Positions 9,593-18,656 are shown, numbered from the stretch's first letter. The stretch: 64,000 nt of DNA from Roseburia hominis A2-183 (GCF_000225345.1 NC_015977.1:1843501-1907500); one strand, 5' to 3'. Notes: a model not told the origin generated them from the sequence alone. Made by a program: numbers and translations.

Positions 9593-9664
9593 GGTTCCTT
9601 GGTCAAGCGGTTAAGACGTCGCCCTCTCACGGCGAAAACAGGGGTTCGATTCCCCTAGGAACTG
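9593..9664 (+). tRNA. tRNA-Glu (anticodon CTC), copy 1
   Basis: The 72-base gene folds as a cloverleaf: acceptor GGTTCCT/AGGAACT (first pair G-U), anticodon stem TCGCC/GGCGA with loop CTCTCAC giving anticodon CTC, and T arm AGGGGTTCGATTCCCCT. CTC reads the Glu codon GAG. CCA is not encoded, so it must be added post-transcriptionally. Confidence 0.95.
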
Positions 9665-9696
9665 CTCAATTTCATAATATATTTGGTATACCGTAT

Positions 9697-9768
9697 GGTT
9701 CCTTGGTCAAGCGGTTAAGACGTCGCCCTCTCACGGCGAAAACAGGGGTTCGATTCCCCTAGGAACTG
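9697..9768 (+). tRNA. tRNA-Glu (anticodon CTC), copy 2
   Basis: This copy is identical in sequence to the tRNA at 9593-9664, separated from it by 32 bases of A/T-rich spacer. Both share one upstream promoter and one downstream terminator, so they form a two-gene stable-RNA operon. CCA is again not encoded. Confidence 0.95.
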
Positions 9769-9800
9769 CTACTGTTAGTAATAACAGCCCAACCCGAAGA

Positions 9801-9826
9801 AGAAAGCGTTTACGCTTTCTTTTTTT
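9801..9826 (+). terminator. Terminator of the tRNA-Glu pair
   Basis: AGAAAGCG (9801-9808) pairs with CGCTTTCT (9813-9820) around a four-base loop and is followed by a run of T. It is 33 bases beyond the second tRNA and forms a classical intrinsic terminator. Confidence 0.92.
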
Positions 9827-9865
9827 ATTTCCAGAAAACGGAGTTGTCATGCTTTGCATCTTACC

Positions 9866-10390
9866 GGGATACGTTTTATGACAAGAAAAAGGGACTATCG
9901 CGTTCCAGATGCAACCGGAGGCGGCAATTCTTTGGAGGAAAATCCGAATATTTCTTCCATGCCGCGTTGGACATCGAATTCTGTGTCTTTCCATGTTTGG
10001 ACTTTCCACAAGGTGTGTCCGGCAAATCCACAGACAATGAGCGGACTTTCTGGTGCCCCTAGTGGCACCGCTTCACAGACAATATAAAACCGCGTGAACC
10101 GAAACTCACTGCCATCTGCTATTGAAAATAAGGCAGATGGCAGCTCAGACATCGGCTTCGCGCGGTTATGTTTTGTTCATTGGTGCCAACAAGGGGCACA
10201 CACAAAAGTCCTAAAATTGTCTGCGGATTACGAACACACCTTGTGGAATGTCCGAAACTTGGAAAAACACAGATCATCCAGAATGTTCGACGCGGCATGG
10301 TTAGAAATACCGGATTTTACGATTAGAATTGCTGTCCCAGATTGCATCTGGAACGCGATAGTCTCCTTTTCTTATCGCAAAACGTATCCC
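9866..10390. repeat. 525-bp imperfect palindrome without a credible gene
   Basis: The left arm (9866-10119) and right arm (10133-10390) are inverted copies of each other along nearly their whole length. The outermost 49 bases match at 44 positions (9866-9914 against 10342-10390). Both ends begin with GGGATACGTTTT reading inwards. The centre is a perfect 11-bp stem CTGCCATCTGC/GCAGATGGCAG with a 13-base loop. Short open frames exist on both strands, but they are mirror images of one another with no ribosome binding site or known domain. The element fills the space between the tRNA terminator and the 3' end of galE. It resembles a non-autonomous palindromic mobile element or a long rod-like structured RNA; neither can be proved here. 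Confidence 0.85.
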
Positions 10391-10437
10391 ATTTAAAATA
10401 CAATATCGTGTGGCAGCCCCGTCCGCTGCTTCACATC

Positions 10438-11454
10438 TTAATCTTCATATCCGTTCGGATTGTTCTTCTGCCATCTCCAGGAATCCTCACACATCTCACG
10501 GATACCATACTGTGCCTCCCAGCCAAGCTCGTTCTTTGCCTTGGACGGATCACAGTAGCAGGTTGCAATATCGCCCGGTCTTCTCGCCTTGATTACATAA
10601 GGAATCTTCACACCTGTTGCAGCCTCAAAATTCTTCACGATGTCAAGCACGCTGTAGCCGTGTCCGGTACCCAGATTGTAGATGCAGAGTCCCGCTTTCT
10701 CCTCAATCTTCTTGAGTGCCTTCACATGTCCGATGGCAAGATCGACCACATGGATGTAATCTCTCACGCCGGTACCGTCCGGTGTGTCATAATCGTTGCC
10801 GAATACACCGAGTTCTTTTAACTTTCCGACAGCCACCTGTGTTACATACGGCATGAGGTTGTTCGGGATACCGTTCGGATTCTCTCCCATCGTGCCGCTC
10901 TTGTGTGCACCGATCGGGTTAAAGTAGCGAAGCAGAATCACATTCCACTCCGGATCTGCCTTCTGGATGTCGGTCAGGATCTGCTCTAACATGGACTTTG
11001 TCCATCCGTACGGATTGGTGCACTGACCCTTCGGGCAGTTCTCCGTGATCGGGATCTCTGCCGGATCGCCGTATACTGTCGCTGAGGAGGAGAAAATGAT
11101 ATTCTTGCAGCCGTTCTGACGCATCACATCCACCAGTGTCAGCGTACCTGCAATGTTATTGTTGTAATACTCCCAAGGCTTTGCCACGGACTCGCCCACT
11201 GCCTTTAATCCCGCAAAATGGATACAGCAGTCGATCTTGTGCTCCGCAAAGATTTTGTTCAGGATATCACGGTCTAAGATATCCCCTTTATAAAAGGTTA
11301 CCGGCTTTCCTGTCAGCGCCTCCACACGCTGTAAGGACTTCTCGGAGGCATTGCTTAAATTATCCAGCACTACCACGTCATATCCGGCATTCTGTAATTC
11401 TACGCATGTATGGCTGCCGATATATCCGGCTCCGCCTGTTACTAAAATCGTCAT
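10438..11454 (-). CDS. galE: UDP-glucose 4-epimerase
   Basis: GalE interconverts UDP-glucose and UDP-galactose using bound NAD. The N-terminal Rossmann motif G-G-A-G-Y-I-G-S-H (residues 7-15) is intact. The catalytic S-S-A-T-V-Y-G and Y-G-W-T-K (the Y-x-x-x-K pair, near residue 149) are present. The length of 338 residues is normal. The start has AGGTGG ten bases upstream. The gene is alone, divergent from an AraC regulator and convergent with the tRNA pair, with the large palindrome just beyond its 3' end. It may supply UDP-galactose for the glycan cluster at the right end of the window. Confidence 0.96.
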   Translation of the reverse strand: MTILVTGGAGYIGSHTCVELQNAGYDVVVLDNLSNASEKSLQRVEALTGKPVTFYKGDILDRDILNKIFAEHKIDCCIHFAGLKAVGESVAKPWEYYNNNIAGTLTLVDVMRQNGCKNIIFSSSATVYGDPAEIPITENCPKGQCTNPYGWTKSMLEQILTDIQKADPEWNVILLRYFNPIGAHKSGTMGENPNGIPNNLMPYVTQVAVGKLKELGVFGNDYDTPDGTGVRDYIHVVDLAIGHVKALKKIEEKAGLCIYNLGTGHGYSVLDIVKNFEAATGVKIPYVIKARRPGDIATCYCDPSKAKNELGWEAQYGIREMCEDSWRWQKNNPNGYED

Positions 11455-11569
11455 AATGATTCCACCTTTCCCCGTTATGATTCATTGTTCCATCTGCCTT
11501 ACGAAAATTATATTACTCTATCCTCCGTAAAATGTATAGCCCAAAATGTATGAAATATATGTAATAATG

Positions 11570-11598
11570 TTGCTTTTCGGCTTTTCTGTTTTTATAAT
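11570..11598 (+). promoter_or_regulatory. Promoter of the AraC-family regulator
   Basis: TTGCTT (11570-11575) and TATAAT (11593-11598) are 17 bases apart, 50 bases before the ATG at 11649. The match is strong. The same intergenic region must also hold the galE promoter on the other strand, which is less clear. Confidence 0.75.
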
Positions 11599-11648
11599 GG
11601 ACTTATACGATAAGGATTTTACTGTCAGAAAGACAAGGAGTGTGTTCT

Positions 11649-12479
11649 ATGCCGCATCATTACAAAAATTCCTACAAAGTGACCGAAAAAGAACTGGTTT
11701 CCCTCTCCGTCTACAACGTCGGCTTCCAGAAATGTGACGCCCTCTACCAATGGGGTCCCGGTATCCGCGATCACTATCTGATCCACTATATCATTTCCGG
11801 AAAAGGCACCTACCGCGTCGCCGGTCAGACTTACCATCTGTCCGGCGGAGATACTTTTTTGGTCTACCCAAACACCGAGGTTGTCTACTGCGCGGATGAG
11901 CAGAACCCCTGGGAGTATGCCTGGGTCGGTTTTACCGGAAGCGACGCCTCCATGATCCTGAAGGCCACGGACTTCTCCCCTGAGAATCCTTTTATACGGG
12001 ACACCCCACGCGGCAATGATATTCACCGGCAGATTCTGCACATCTACGATGCACGCGGCAACGAATTCGAGCACGCGGTGGAGATGACAGGACGTCTCTA
12101 TACCATGCTCGCCCTGTTCATGCACGGTGCTACGCACGCCGGCAGCCAGAATTCCGCGAACAGCTATGTACAAAAAAGCATTGAGTACATCTCCTCAAAT
12201 TATTCCTACGCCATCACCGTGGAGGATATTGCTGGCTATGTCGGCGTGAGCCGCAGTCATCTGTTCCGCTCGTTTGAGGCTGTCCTAGGGCGCTCCCCCA
12301 AGGAATACCTGACGGATTTCCGCATGAAGCAGGCGTGCTATCTGCTGGAGCACTCCAGCCTGTCGATCACCGCGATCGCAAACTCGCTGGGGTTTGACAA
12401 CAGTCTCTATTTTTCCAAAACCTTTCACCGGCAGAAAGGCATGTCGCCCAAAGAATACCGGGAAAAGAACCGCTCGTAA
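11649..12479 (+). CDS. AraC-family transcriptional regulator with cupin sensor
   Basis: The N-terminal part (about 10-150) has a cupin-type AraC_binding fold, with S-G-K-G-T-Y-R-V-A-G-Q-T-Y-H-L and G-D-T-F-L-V-Y-P. The C-terminal 100 residues are a double helix-turn-helix (HTH_18), with V-E-D-I-A-G-Y-V-G-V-S-R-S-H-L-F-R and S-L-G-F-D-N-S-L-Y-F-S-K-T-F. The ATG at 11649 is chosen because AAGGAG ends nine bases before it; an upstream GTG would lie on that site. Regulators of this type commonly sense a sugar and control carbohydrate genes. The neighbouring galE is a possible but unproven target. Confidence 0.9.
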   Translation: MPHHYKNSYKVTEKELVSLSVYNVGFQKCDALYQWGPGIRDHYLIHYIISGKGTYRVAGQTYHLSGGDTFLVYPNTEVVYCADEQNPWEYAWVGFTGSDASMILKATDFSPENPFIRDTPRGNDIHRQILHIYDARGNEFEHAVEMTGRLYTMLALFMHGATHAGSQNSANSYVQKSIEYISSNYSYAITVEDIAGYVGVSRSHLFRSFEAVLGRSPKEYLTDFRMKQACYLLEHSSLSITAIANSLGFDNSLYFSKTFHRQKGMSPKEYREKNRS

Positions 12480-13205
12480 TCACTCGCTTTTGCAGCCGTC
12501 CAACAGTTCCACCGCCTCTCTGCCAAGCACCGCGCGGGTAAAGTCATGGACGTCTTTTAGTTTTCTGGGAAAGACCATACCGCCGCCGATCATATGCGTG
12601 GTGTGCTGGTCTGATCCCGCTGTAAATGGCAGATTGTGCTCTTTTCCATAGGCCAGAGCCCGCTCGTTAAACAGCGGGTTCTTGTGGCAGTCGCTCGCCC
12701 TGCTCGAATGCATGGCGTTTACGCCCTCCACCGCATCCACATATTCCGGAAACAGCCGGATTTCGGGAATGTAATCCTCCTCCCGGAACGGATGCGCATG
12801 GCTTATAATGCCGCCGCCCTCATGTACCAGCGCGTACTGTTCTTCGATCGATGCATCCTTAATCTGCGGATGTGCAAGCAGCCATGCCTGATCCAGTCCG
12901 TATACCAAAAACTCCGTCCCCTCATAACATGCTTCCCATCCAAAAAACACCGAGAGCCCGATGCGTTCCCCCTCTGCCTTTGCATGCTCATATCCGAGAC
13001 AGAAGCGCCGTACCCACTCCTCCCACGGCAGGGAACGGTCCACCGAAGTATTTCCGTAAAAAAAGTGATCCGTTACAATAATGCCGGTGTACCCTGCCTC
13101 TTTGTAGGCGCGCGCCATCTGGGCACCCGTGCTGCCGGCGCATGCGCTTGCCTCCGATGTATGCATATGTGTCTCATACAGGTATCTTTGTGTTTCCATC
13201 TTCAT
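12480..13205 (-). CDS. PHP-domain metal-dependent phosphoesterase
   Basis: The protein begins near Y-E-T-H-M-H-T-S-E (metal ligands H-x-H) and continues with I-V-T-D-H-F, I-I-S-H-A-H-P-F and a late A-G-S-D-Q-H. These are the histidine/aspartate ligands of the PHP fold, shared with histidinol phosphatase-like enzymes. Starts at 13205 or 13199 are both possible behind AAGGAG; longer frames overlap yolD. It sits downstream of the YolD/Y-family polymerase pair and is convergent with the AraC gene, the stops abutting. The substrate is unknown; a phosphoesterase acting on small molecules or nucleic acid ends fits the family. Confidence 0.8.
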   Translation of the reverse strand: MKMETQRYLYETHMHTSEASACAGSTGAQMARAYKEAGYTGIIVTDHFFYGNTSVDRSLPWEEWVRRFCLGYEHAKAEGERIGLSVFFGWEACYEGTEFLVYGLDQAWLLAHPQIKDASIEEQYALVHEGGGIISHAHPFREEDYIPEIRLFPEYVDAVEGVNAMHSSRASDCHKNPLFNERALAYGKEHNLPFTAGSDQHTTHMIGGGMVFPRKLKDVHDFTRAVLGREAVELLDGCKSE

Positions 13206-13215
13206 GCTGCTCCTT

Positions 13216-13665
13216 CTATTCTTCCTCATATCGGTCCTTCCCCGGTATCTCAACCGCAGACAGTTCCTCAATCGCTATGACGGTTCCATCTTCCATCCAA
13301 AGCGTCTTTTCGTATTCGTCTATCTTTTTTACCGCTCCGGTGACTGTCACATAGGCACCGCCCGCTTTTTTCGCGTCCGGGCGAAAATAGGTCACCGTCA
13401 CCCGCTCTCTCGCATCCGGGTGCTCCCGCAGCCAGACGAGCTGCTCGTTTAACTCCTCTTTGCGGCTCTCGGAAAGCTCTGCGCGCTCCGTCGTAAGACG
13501 TGCCGTCTCGCGGATCGCGTCCTCGTGTCCGCTCAACGCGGCAAACGGAGAGAACTGCGCCGCCCGATCCCACAGGGACATCGGCGGATGCACGCGCGAT
13601 CTGTGATGCACAAGCATCCGTATATCGTCATATTTGTGTTCCTCTGCCGCATGATCCCAGCCCAT
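13216..13665 (-). CDS. YolD-like protein
   Basis: The 149-residue protein carries the YolD-family core R-A-A-Q-F-S-P-F-A-A-L-S-G-H near residue 34 and a beta-rich C-terminal half typical of the family. Its ATG overlaps the stop of the upstream Y-family polymerase by one base. YolD proteins are regularly encoded beside UmuC/DinB-type polymerases, and this pairing is the main support for the call. The biochemical role of YolD is not established; it is presumed to assist the polymerase. Confidence 0.82.
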   Translation of the reverse strand: MGWDHAAEEHKYDDIRMLVHHRSRVHPPMSLWDRAAQFSPFAALSGHEDAIRETARLTTERAELSESRKEELNEQLVWLREHPDARERVTVTYFRPDAKKAGGAYVTVTGAVKKIDEYEKTLWMEDGTVIAIEELSAVEIPGKDRYEEE

Positions 13666-15125
13666 TATGCCTTATGCCCTCCAATCTGGCTGTTCCGCTC
13701 CATCGCGGTCGCGCCCTCCTGCAGATTCATGCCCTTAAGCATCGCGTTTTTCCCGTACTTTTTCTTCACGGAAAGCATTGCCTCCTGCAGGCTGCGCTCC
13801 TTTTTCAGCCGCAGTTCTTCCTGTTTTTTCTCCTCTTCCTGTCCGCCTGTATCTGTAAAAAGCTCCAGTTGTTCGTATTGTTCTTCCGCCTCGGCGCGGG
13901 CTTCTTCCACCAGCCGGTTGCCCACAAGCGTGATTCTCCGCACGAGAAGCTTTGGATTCACAATGTCGTCATACAGCCCCATCACCGCCTCCATAATCTT
14001 ACGGGAAGAGGAGGTTCTGGTTTTCAGGTTGACCGTACCGTGCGCATGCTTGGGAATCTTTCTCCCGTAGCGGTCCGCCACAATCTCTCCGCGATAGTCT
14101 GCATAAAGTGCCGGATTTGTAATATTTTCAATGTCATAACCGACGGTAAGCACAAGCTGATCCGTCACAAGACGCCGTTCCACCAGATCCAGCGCCAGCG
14201 CATCCGCCATCTCCTGCACCACCAGCCGCGCGCCCTTCGCGTCGTAGGGGCAATGCAGTACCTGCCCCGAACTTATGCTGTTCACCTGCGGTCTGTACGC
14301 CTTAATCTGTTCCATCGTCACCGGCTCCCAGCCCCATGCATGATCGATGAGCAGCTCCGCATTGATGCCGAACAGCCGGTATAACAATTCCTCGTTGTGG
14401 AACTCTCTGGCTCCTCCCAGCGAGCAGCGCGCAATGTCTCCCATCGTATACAGACCGTTCTCCTCCAGCTTCTTCTGGTAGCCCCGTCCTACCCGCCAGA
14501 AATCCGTCAGCGGACGGTAATTCCAGAGCAGTCTGCGGTAACTCATCTCGTCCAGTTTTGCAATGCGCACACCATTCCGATCCGGCTTTACATGTTTTGC
14601 CACAATATCGAGCGCCACTTTGCACAGATAGAGATTGGTTCCGATCCCGGCGGTTGCCGTGATGCCCGTCTCAGCAAAGACATCCTGTATCATTTTCGCC
14701 GCAAGTTCTCTCGCTGTCATGTGGTATGTCCCCAGATAATGCGTGACATCCATAAACACCTCGTCGATAGAATAGACATGAATATCCTCCGGCGCCACAT
14801 AACGCAGATAGAGATTGTAAATTCTGGTGCTGTAATCCATGTAGAGCGCCATGCGCGGCGGTGCGATCTGATAGGTCAGCCGCTCTTTCGGATGCCCAGC
14901 ATTCACTTCTTTTACTTTCTGTACGACCTCAAAGAGCCTCGCTCTTCCCGGAATGCCATAGGCTTTCAGGGAAGGTGATACTGCCAGACAGATTGTCTTT
15001 TCCGTGCGCTCGGGGTCTGCCACCACAAGGTTGGTCGTAAGCGGATCCAGCCCACGTTCCACGCACTCTACCGATGCATAGAAAGACTTTAAATCAATTG
15101 CAATATACACGTGTGCTTCGTCCAT
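13665..15125 (-). CDS. Y-family (UmuC/DinB-like) DNA polymerase
   Basis: This is a translesion DNA polymerase. The first catalytic aspartate lies in Y-I-A-I-D-L-K-S-F-Y-A-S near the N-terminus, and the second acidic pair is in V-Y-S-I-D-E-V-F-M-D (about residue 120). Little-finger and C-terminal extensions bring it to 486 residues, longer than DinB and like the UvrX/UmuC type found with YolD. The start at 15125 follows GGAGG by six bases; a longer frame extends 28 codons upstream without support. No LexA box was confidently identified upstream. Confidence 0.9.
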   Translation of the reverse strand: MDEAHVYIAIDLKSFYASVECVERGLDPLTTNLVVADPERTEKTICLAVSPSLKAYGIPGRARLFEVVQKVKEVNAGHPKERLTYQIAPPRMALYMDYSTRIYNLYLRYVAPEDIHVYSIDEVFMDVTHYLGTYHMTARELAAKMIQDVFAETGITATAGIGTNLYLCKVALDIVAKHVKPDRNGVRIAKLDEMSYRRLLWNYRPLTDFWRVGRGYQKKLEENGLYTMGDIARCSLGGAREFHNEELLYRLFGINAELLIDHAWGWEPVTMEQIKAYRPQVNSISSGQVLHCPYDAKGARLVVQEMADALALDLVERRLVTDQLVLTVGYDIENITNPALYADYRGEIVADRYGRKIPKHAHGTVNLKTRTSSSRKIMEAVMGLYDDIVNPKLLVRRITLVGNRLVEEARAEAEEQYEQLELFTDTGGQEEEKKQEELRLKKERSLQEAMLSVKKKYGKNAMLKGMNLQEGATAMERNSQIGGHKA

Positions 15126-15152
15126 CTGCGCCCTCCTTTTTTCTCTATTATA

Positions 15153-15195
15153 GCAGAAAAAAGGACAGAGTATCCAACAACTTACTCTGTCCTTT
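15153..15195 (-). terminator. Terminator of the amino-acid symporter gene
   Basis: A perfect 13-bp stem (15160-15172 with 15183-15195) with a ten-base loop is followed on the minus strand by a T-run. It begins 11 bases beyond the symporter stop and separates it from the polymerase operon. Confidence 0.92.
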
Positions 15196-15205
15196 GGCAA
15201 AACCA

Positions 15206-16594
15206 TCAAAAATTCTTCTGTTTTGCAAAATACTGCTTCGTCTCGGCTGCCACCACACCGCTTAGCGCCACCAGTGCAATCAGATTCGGCAGCGCCATCA
15301 GTCCGTTAAAAATATCCGCAATCGTCCAGACTGCCGACACGGTCATAAACGGTCCGATCAATACCGCCAGAATATACAGCCAGCGATAGCATTTTAACAC
15401 CCCGGGACGGTTGCCCACCAGATATTCCAGACATTTCTCGCTGTAATAATTCCAGCCAAGGATCGTTGTAAATGCAAAAAACACCAGACACAGCATCAGT
15501 AAAAACGAGGAGACGCGTTCCGGGAACGGAAGCCCGATCTGAAACGCTCTTGTCGTGACATCCACCCCGTCCAGACCGATGTTCCACGTATCCGTGATGA
15601 TGATGGACAATCCGGTCATCGTACAGATAATCAGCGTATCGATCACCGTTCCCATCATGGATACCAGTCCCTGCGCCACCGGCTCATCGGTCTTCGCGGT
15701 AGCTGCAGCGATCGGCGCACTTCCAAGCCCCGCTTCGTTGGAGAAAATACCTCTCGCGATTCCCTTCTGCATCGCAACAAGGATTGCGCCAAGTGTTCCT
15801 CCTGCCGCTGCACGGAGTCCAAACGCGCTTTGTACGATGGTGGCAAGTGCTGCCGGAATCTCTCCCAAATGCGTCAGCAGAATGATCAGCACAGTCACCA
15901 CATACACAAGCGCCATAAACGGCACAACCACCTGTGCCACGGAGGAAATCCGCTTAATCCCTCCGATAATAACGAGTGCCACGCACACGGTCAGTATCAG
16001 CCCGGATATCACAACGCTCCACGAATAGGTGTTGCTAAACAGATGCACCGAACATGCCGTCTCCGGATCAAAAAAGCCCTTTACCGCACCGGTAATTCCG
16101 TTGATCTGCGTAAAGGTTCCGATGCCGAGCAGACCGACTCCCACGCCGAAGAATGCGAAGATCTGTCCCAGCCAGCGGAATTTTCTGCCCATACCGTTCT
16201 CAATATAGTAAAACGGTCCGCCGACCACATGTCCATCCGCTTCCACCACGCGGTACTTGATCGCCAAAAGACATTCCGTATACTTGGTCGCCGTGCCAAA
16301 CAGCGCCGCAATCCACATCCAGAACAAGGCGCCCGGCCCGCCTGCCACGACCGCCGTCGCCACTCCCACGATATTACCGGTACCGATCGTTGCCGACAGC
16401 GCCGTGCAGAGTGCGCCGAAACTCGACACCTCTCCGTCCTTGCCGTCTTTTTCGTTTGCAATAATGTGTCTGACCGCAAGCGGCAGCTTCGTGATCTGAA
16501 GTCCCCGCAGACGGATCGTCAGAAATATGCCAACCGCAAGGATCAGCACGATCAGGGGAACTCCCCAGACAAAATCATCAATGATCTTTAGCAT
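15206..16594 (-). CDS. Alanine/glycine:cation symporter (AGCS family)
   Basis: This polytopic inner-membrane protein of about 462 residues imports alanine or glycine with sodium or protons. Family hallmarks are visible: G-T-G-N-I-V-G-V-A-T-A-V, then K-G-I-A-R-G-I-F-S-N-E-A-G-L-G-S-A-P, and about ten hydrophobic segments. The ATG at 16594 is preferred; in-frame codons upstream cross the predicted promoter. It is a single-gene unit with its own promoter and terminator. Which amino acid it prefers cannot be told. Confidence 0.92.
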   Translation of the reverse strand: MLKIIDDFVWGVPLIVLILAVGIFLTIRLRGLQITKLPLAVRHIIANEKDGKDGEVSSFGALCTALSATIGTGNIVGVATAVVAGGPGALFWMWIAALFGTATKYTECLLAIKYRVVEADGHVVGGPFYYIENGMGRKFRWLGQIFAFFGVGVGLLGIGTFTQINGITGAVKGFFDPETACSVHLFSNTYSWSVVISGLILTVCVALVIIGGIKRISSVAQVVVPFMALVYVVTVLIILLTHLGEIPAALATIVQSAFGLRAAAGGTLGAILVAMQKGIARGIFSNEAGLGSAPIAAATAKTDEPVAQGLVSMMGTVIDTLIICTMTGLSIIITDTWNIGLDGVDVTTRAFQIGLPFPERVSSFLLMLCLVFFAFTTILGWNYYSEKCLEYLVGNRPGVLKCYRWLYILAVLIGPFMTVSAVWTIADIFNGLMALPNLIALVALSGVVAAETKQYFAKQKNF

Positions 16595-16638
16595 AACCGT
16601 TCCATTCCTCTCCATGTAATACTGCACTGTTGCAAAGT

Positions 16639-16668
16639 AGCATAGCACGAATGTGCGCGGTTTGGCAA
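16639..16668 (-). promoter_or_regulatory. Probable promoter of the symporter gene
   Basis: On the minus strand TTGCCA (16668-16663) and TATGCT (16644-16639) are 18 bases apart, 45 bases before the chosen ATG. The match is moderate. Confidence 0.5.
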
Positions 16669-16723
16669 GGGATTTTTTCAAAGCTTTGAGAAAGATCTTC
16701 ACTGGAAAATCAAGAAATTTATA

Positions 16724-16770
16724 GAATAAAAAGCAAGGAACATACCGCTTAAAGTATATTCCCTGCTTTT
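16724..16770 (-). terminator. Terminator of the GGGtGRT operon
   Basis: A 17-bp stem with two G-U pairs on the minus-strand RNA (16754-16770 with 16729-16745) is followed by a T-rich stretch. It lies 20 bases beyond the GGGtGRT stop. Confidence 0.85.
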
Positions 16771-16789
16771 CAATTAAATACGATACTAC

Positions 16790-17800
16790 TTAGAACTTAC
16801 CAGCTTTGTGAGCTTCCTCAACACTTACTGCAACAGCAACTGTAGCACCAACCATCGGGTTGTTACCCATTCCGATCAGACCCATCATCTCAACGTGAGC
16901 CGGTACGGAAGAGGAACCTGCGAACTGTGCGTCAGAGTGCATACGTCCCATGGTATCTGTCATACCGTAGGAAGCAGGACCTGCTGCCATGTTGTCCGGG
17001 TGAAGGGTACGGCCTGTACCACCGCCGGATGCAACGGAAAAGTATTTCTTACCCTGCTCGATACATTCTTTCTTGTATGTACCTGCAACCGGATGCTGGA
17101 AACGTGTCGGGTTCGTAGAGTTACCGGTGATGGAAACACCTACGTTCTCGTGATGCATGATTGCAACACCTTCCTGAACGTCATCTGCACCGTAGCACTT
17201 TACAGTAGCGCGAAGTCCGTTGGAGTATGCCTTCTCGTATACAACGTTTAATTTTGCTGCCTTGTAGTCATACTGTGTCTCAACGAATGTAAATCCATTG
17301 ATACGAGAGATGATCTGTGCAGCGTCTTTTCCAAGACCGTTTAAGATAACGCGCAGAGGTTTCTGACGTACTTTGTTTGCCTTCTCAGCGATACCGATTG
17401 CACCCTCAGCAGCTGCGAAAGACTCGTGACCTGCCAGGAAGCAGAAGCACTCGGTCTCTTCCTCTAATAACATCTTACCAAGGTTACCATGTCCAAGACC
17501 TACTTTTCTGTGGTCAGCAACAGAACCCGGGATACAGAATGCCTGAAGACCCTCACCGATTGCTGCAGCAGCATCAGCAGCCTTTGTGCATCCTTTCTTG
17601 ATTGCGATTGCAGCACCTACTGTGTAAGCCCAGCAAGCGTTCTCGAAACAGATCGGCTGAATCTTCTTTACCTGATCATATACATTCAAACCAGCATCTT
17701 TGGTAATCTTCTCTGCCTCTTCGATGGAGCTGATACCATAGCTGTTTAATACAGCGTTGATCTGGTCAATTCTTCTTTCATATCCTTCAAATAATGCCAT
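16790..17800 (-). CDS. GGGtGRT protein
   Basis: The 336-residue protein belongs to the anaerobe family named for its G-G-G-T-G-R-T motif, seen here near residue 262. Other conserved-looking stretches are G-L-G-H-G-N-L-G, A-G-H-E-S-F and a glycine-rich C-terminus with G-L-I-G-M-G-N-N-P-M-V-G-A-T. Its function is not established. It follows the NifU-like scaffold gene by 18 bases, and the two are probably cotranscribed, ending at the terminator at 16724-16770. The constant pairing suggests an iron-sulfur or cofactor-linked role; that is inference. Confidence 0.9.
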   Translation of the reverse strand: MALFEGYERRIDQINAVLNSYGISSIEEAEKITKDAGLNVYDQVKKIQPICFENACWAYTVGAAIAIKKGCTKAADAAAAIGEGLQAFCIPGSVADHRKVGLGHGNLGKMLLEEETECFCFLAGHESFAAAEGAIGIAEKANKVRQKPLRVILNGLGKDAAQIISRINGFTFVETQYDYKAAKLNVVYEKAYSNGLRATVKCYGADDVQEGVAIMHHENVGVSITGNSTNPTRFQHPVAGTYKKECIEQGKKYFSVASGGGTGRTLHPDNMAAGPASYGMTDTMGRMHSDAQFAGSSSVPAHVEMMGLIGMGNNPMVGATVAVAVSVEEAHKAGKF

Positions 17801-17818
17801 TTTCGTCCGTCTCCTTTC

Positions 17819-18511
17819 CTACTCTTCTCTCGGGTCGATGATTTTAACAGCATCTGCTACACGGCCGTACTGTCCCTTTGCTTTCTCCCAAGCAGTGTTC
17901 GGATCATCGCCTTTTTTGATGAAGTCAGTCATTTTTCCAAGAGAAACGAACTGGTATCCGATAACCTCGTTGTTCTCGTCAAGAGCGATACCTGTTACAT
18001 AGCCCTCAGCCATCTCCAGATAACGAACGCCCTTCTCCTTGGTTGCGTACATGGTACCAACCTGGGAACGAAGTCCTTTTCCTAAATCCTCAAGACCGGC
18101 ACCGATTGCAAGTCCATCATCAGAGAAAGCACTCTGTGTACGACCGTAAACGATCTGTAAGAATAACTCTCTCATTGCTGTATTGATGGCATCACAGACA
18201 AGGTCTGTATTGAGTGCCTCAAGGATGGTCTTACCCTGTAATACCTCTGCTGCCATAGCTGCAGAATGTGTCATACCGGAGCATCCGATGGTCTCAACTA
18301 ATGCCTCTTCGATCACACCATTCTTCACATTCAGGGAAAGCTTGCAGGCACCCTGCTGAGGTGCACACCAGCCTACACCGTGTGTAAAGCCTGAAATATC
18401 TTCAATTTTTTTGGAATGAACCCACTTGCCTTCTTCCGGAATCGGAGCTGGTTCATGTTTTGCGCCCTTTGCGACTGGGCACATGTTTTCAACTTCCTTA
18501 GTGTAAATCAT
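17819..18511 (-). CDS. NifU-like iron-sulfur scaffold-type protein paired with GGGtGRT
   Basis: The 230-residue protein resembles the NifU/IscU scaffold N-domain. It has cysteines in G-W-C-A-P, G-A-C-K-L and T-I-G-C-S-G-M-T that could bind a cluster, and an A-x-x-A-A-E-V-L-Q-G-K-T segment after the last one. The C-terminal 90 residues are not part of classic NifU. The start follows AAAGGAG by seven bases. Its partner downstream is the GGGtGRT protein. The scaffold name is an annotation by similarity; a direct role in cluster assembly is unproven. Confidence 0.82.
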   Translation of the reverse strand: MIYTKEVENMCPVAKGAKHEPAPIPEEGKWVHSKKIEDISGFTHGVGWCAPQQGACKLSLNVKNGVIEEALVETIGCSGMTHSAAMAAEVLQGKTILEALNTDLVCDAINTAMRELFLQIVYGRTQSAFSDDGLAIGAGLEDLGKGLRSQVGTMYATKEKGVRYLEMAEGYVTGIALDENNEVIGYQFVSLGKMTDFIKKGDDPNTAWEKAKGQYGRVADAVKIIDPREE

Positions 18512-18656
18512 TTTAAGACTCCTTTCGCATAAATAGAACTGAGTTGTTAAACATTGTTACACATTTAACATACTGCATTTATTCTCTCACATTTTCTTGA
18601 TTTTCACAAGTGGGTACTGCAAATTTTATGCACTTTTGTCAAAACAGCTGCTTTTC

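Noticed and set aside
9593..10390. Integrated element attached at the tRNA-Glu genes
   Set aside because: There is no integrase, no repeated tRNA 3' end as an attachment site, and both tRNAs are complete with a shared terminator.
9844..10396. Several short frames inside the large palindrome
   Set aside because: Frames on opposite strands mirror one another because the DNA is palindromic. None has a ribosome binding site, and one runs through the tRNA terminator.
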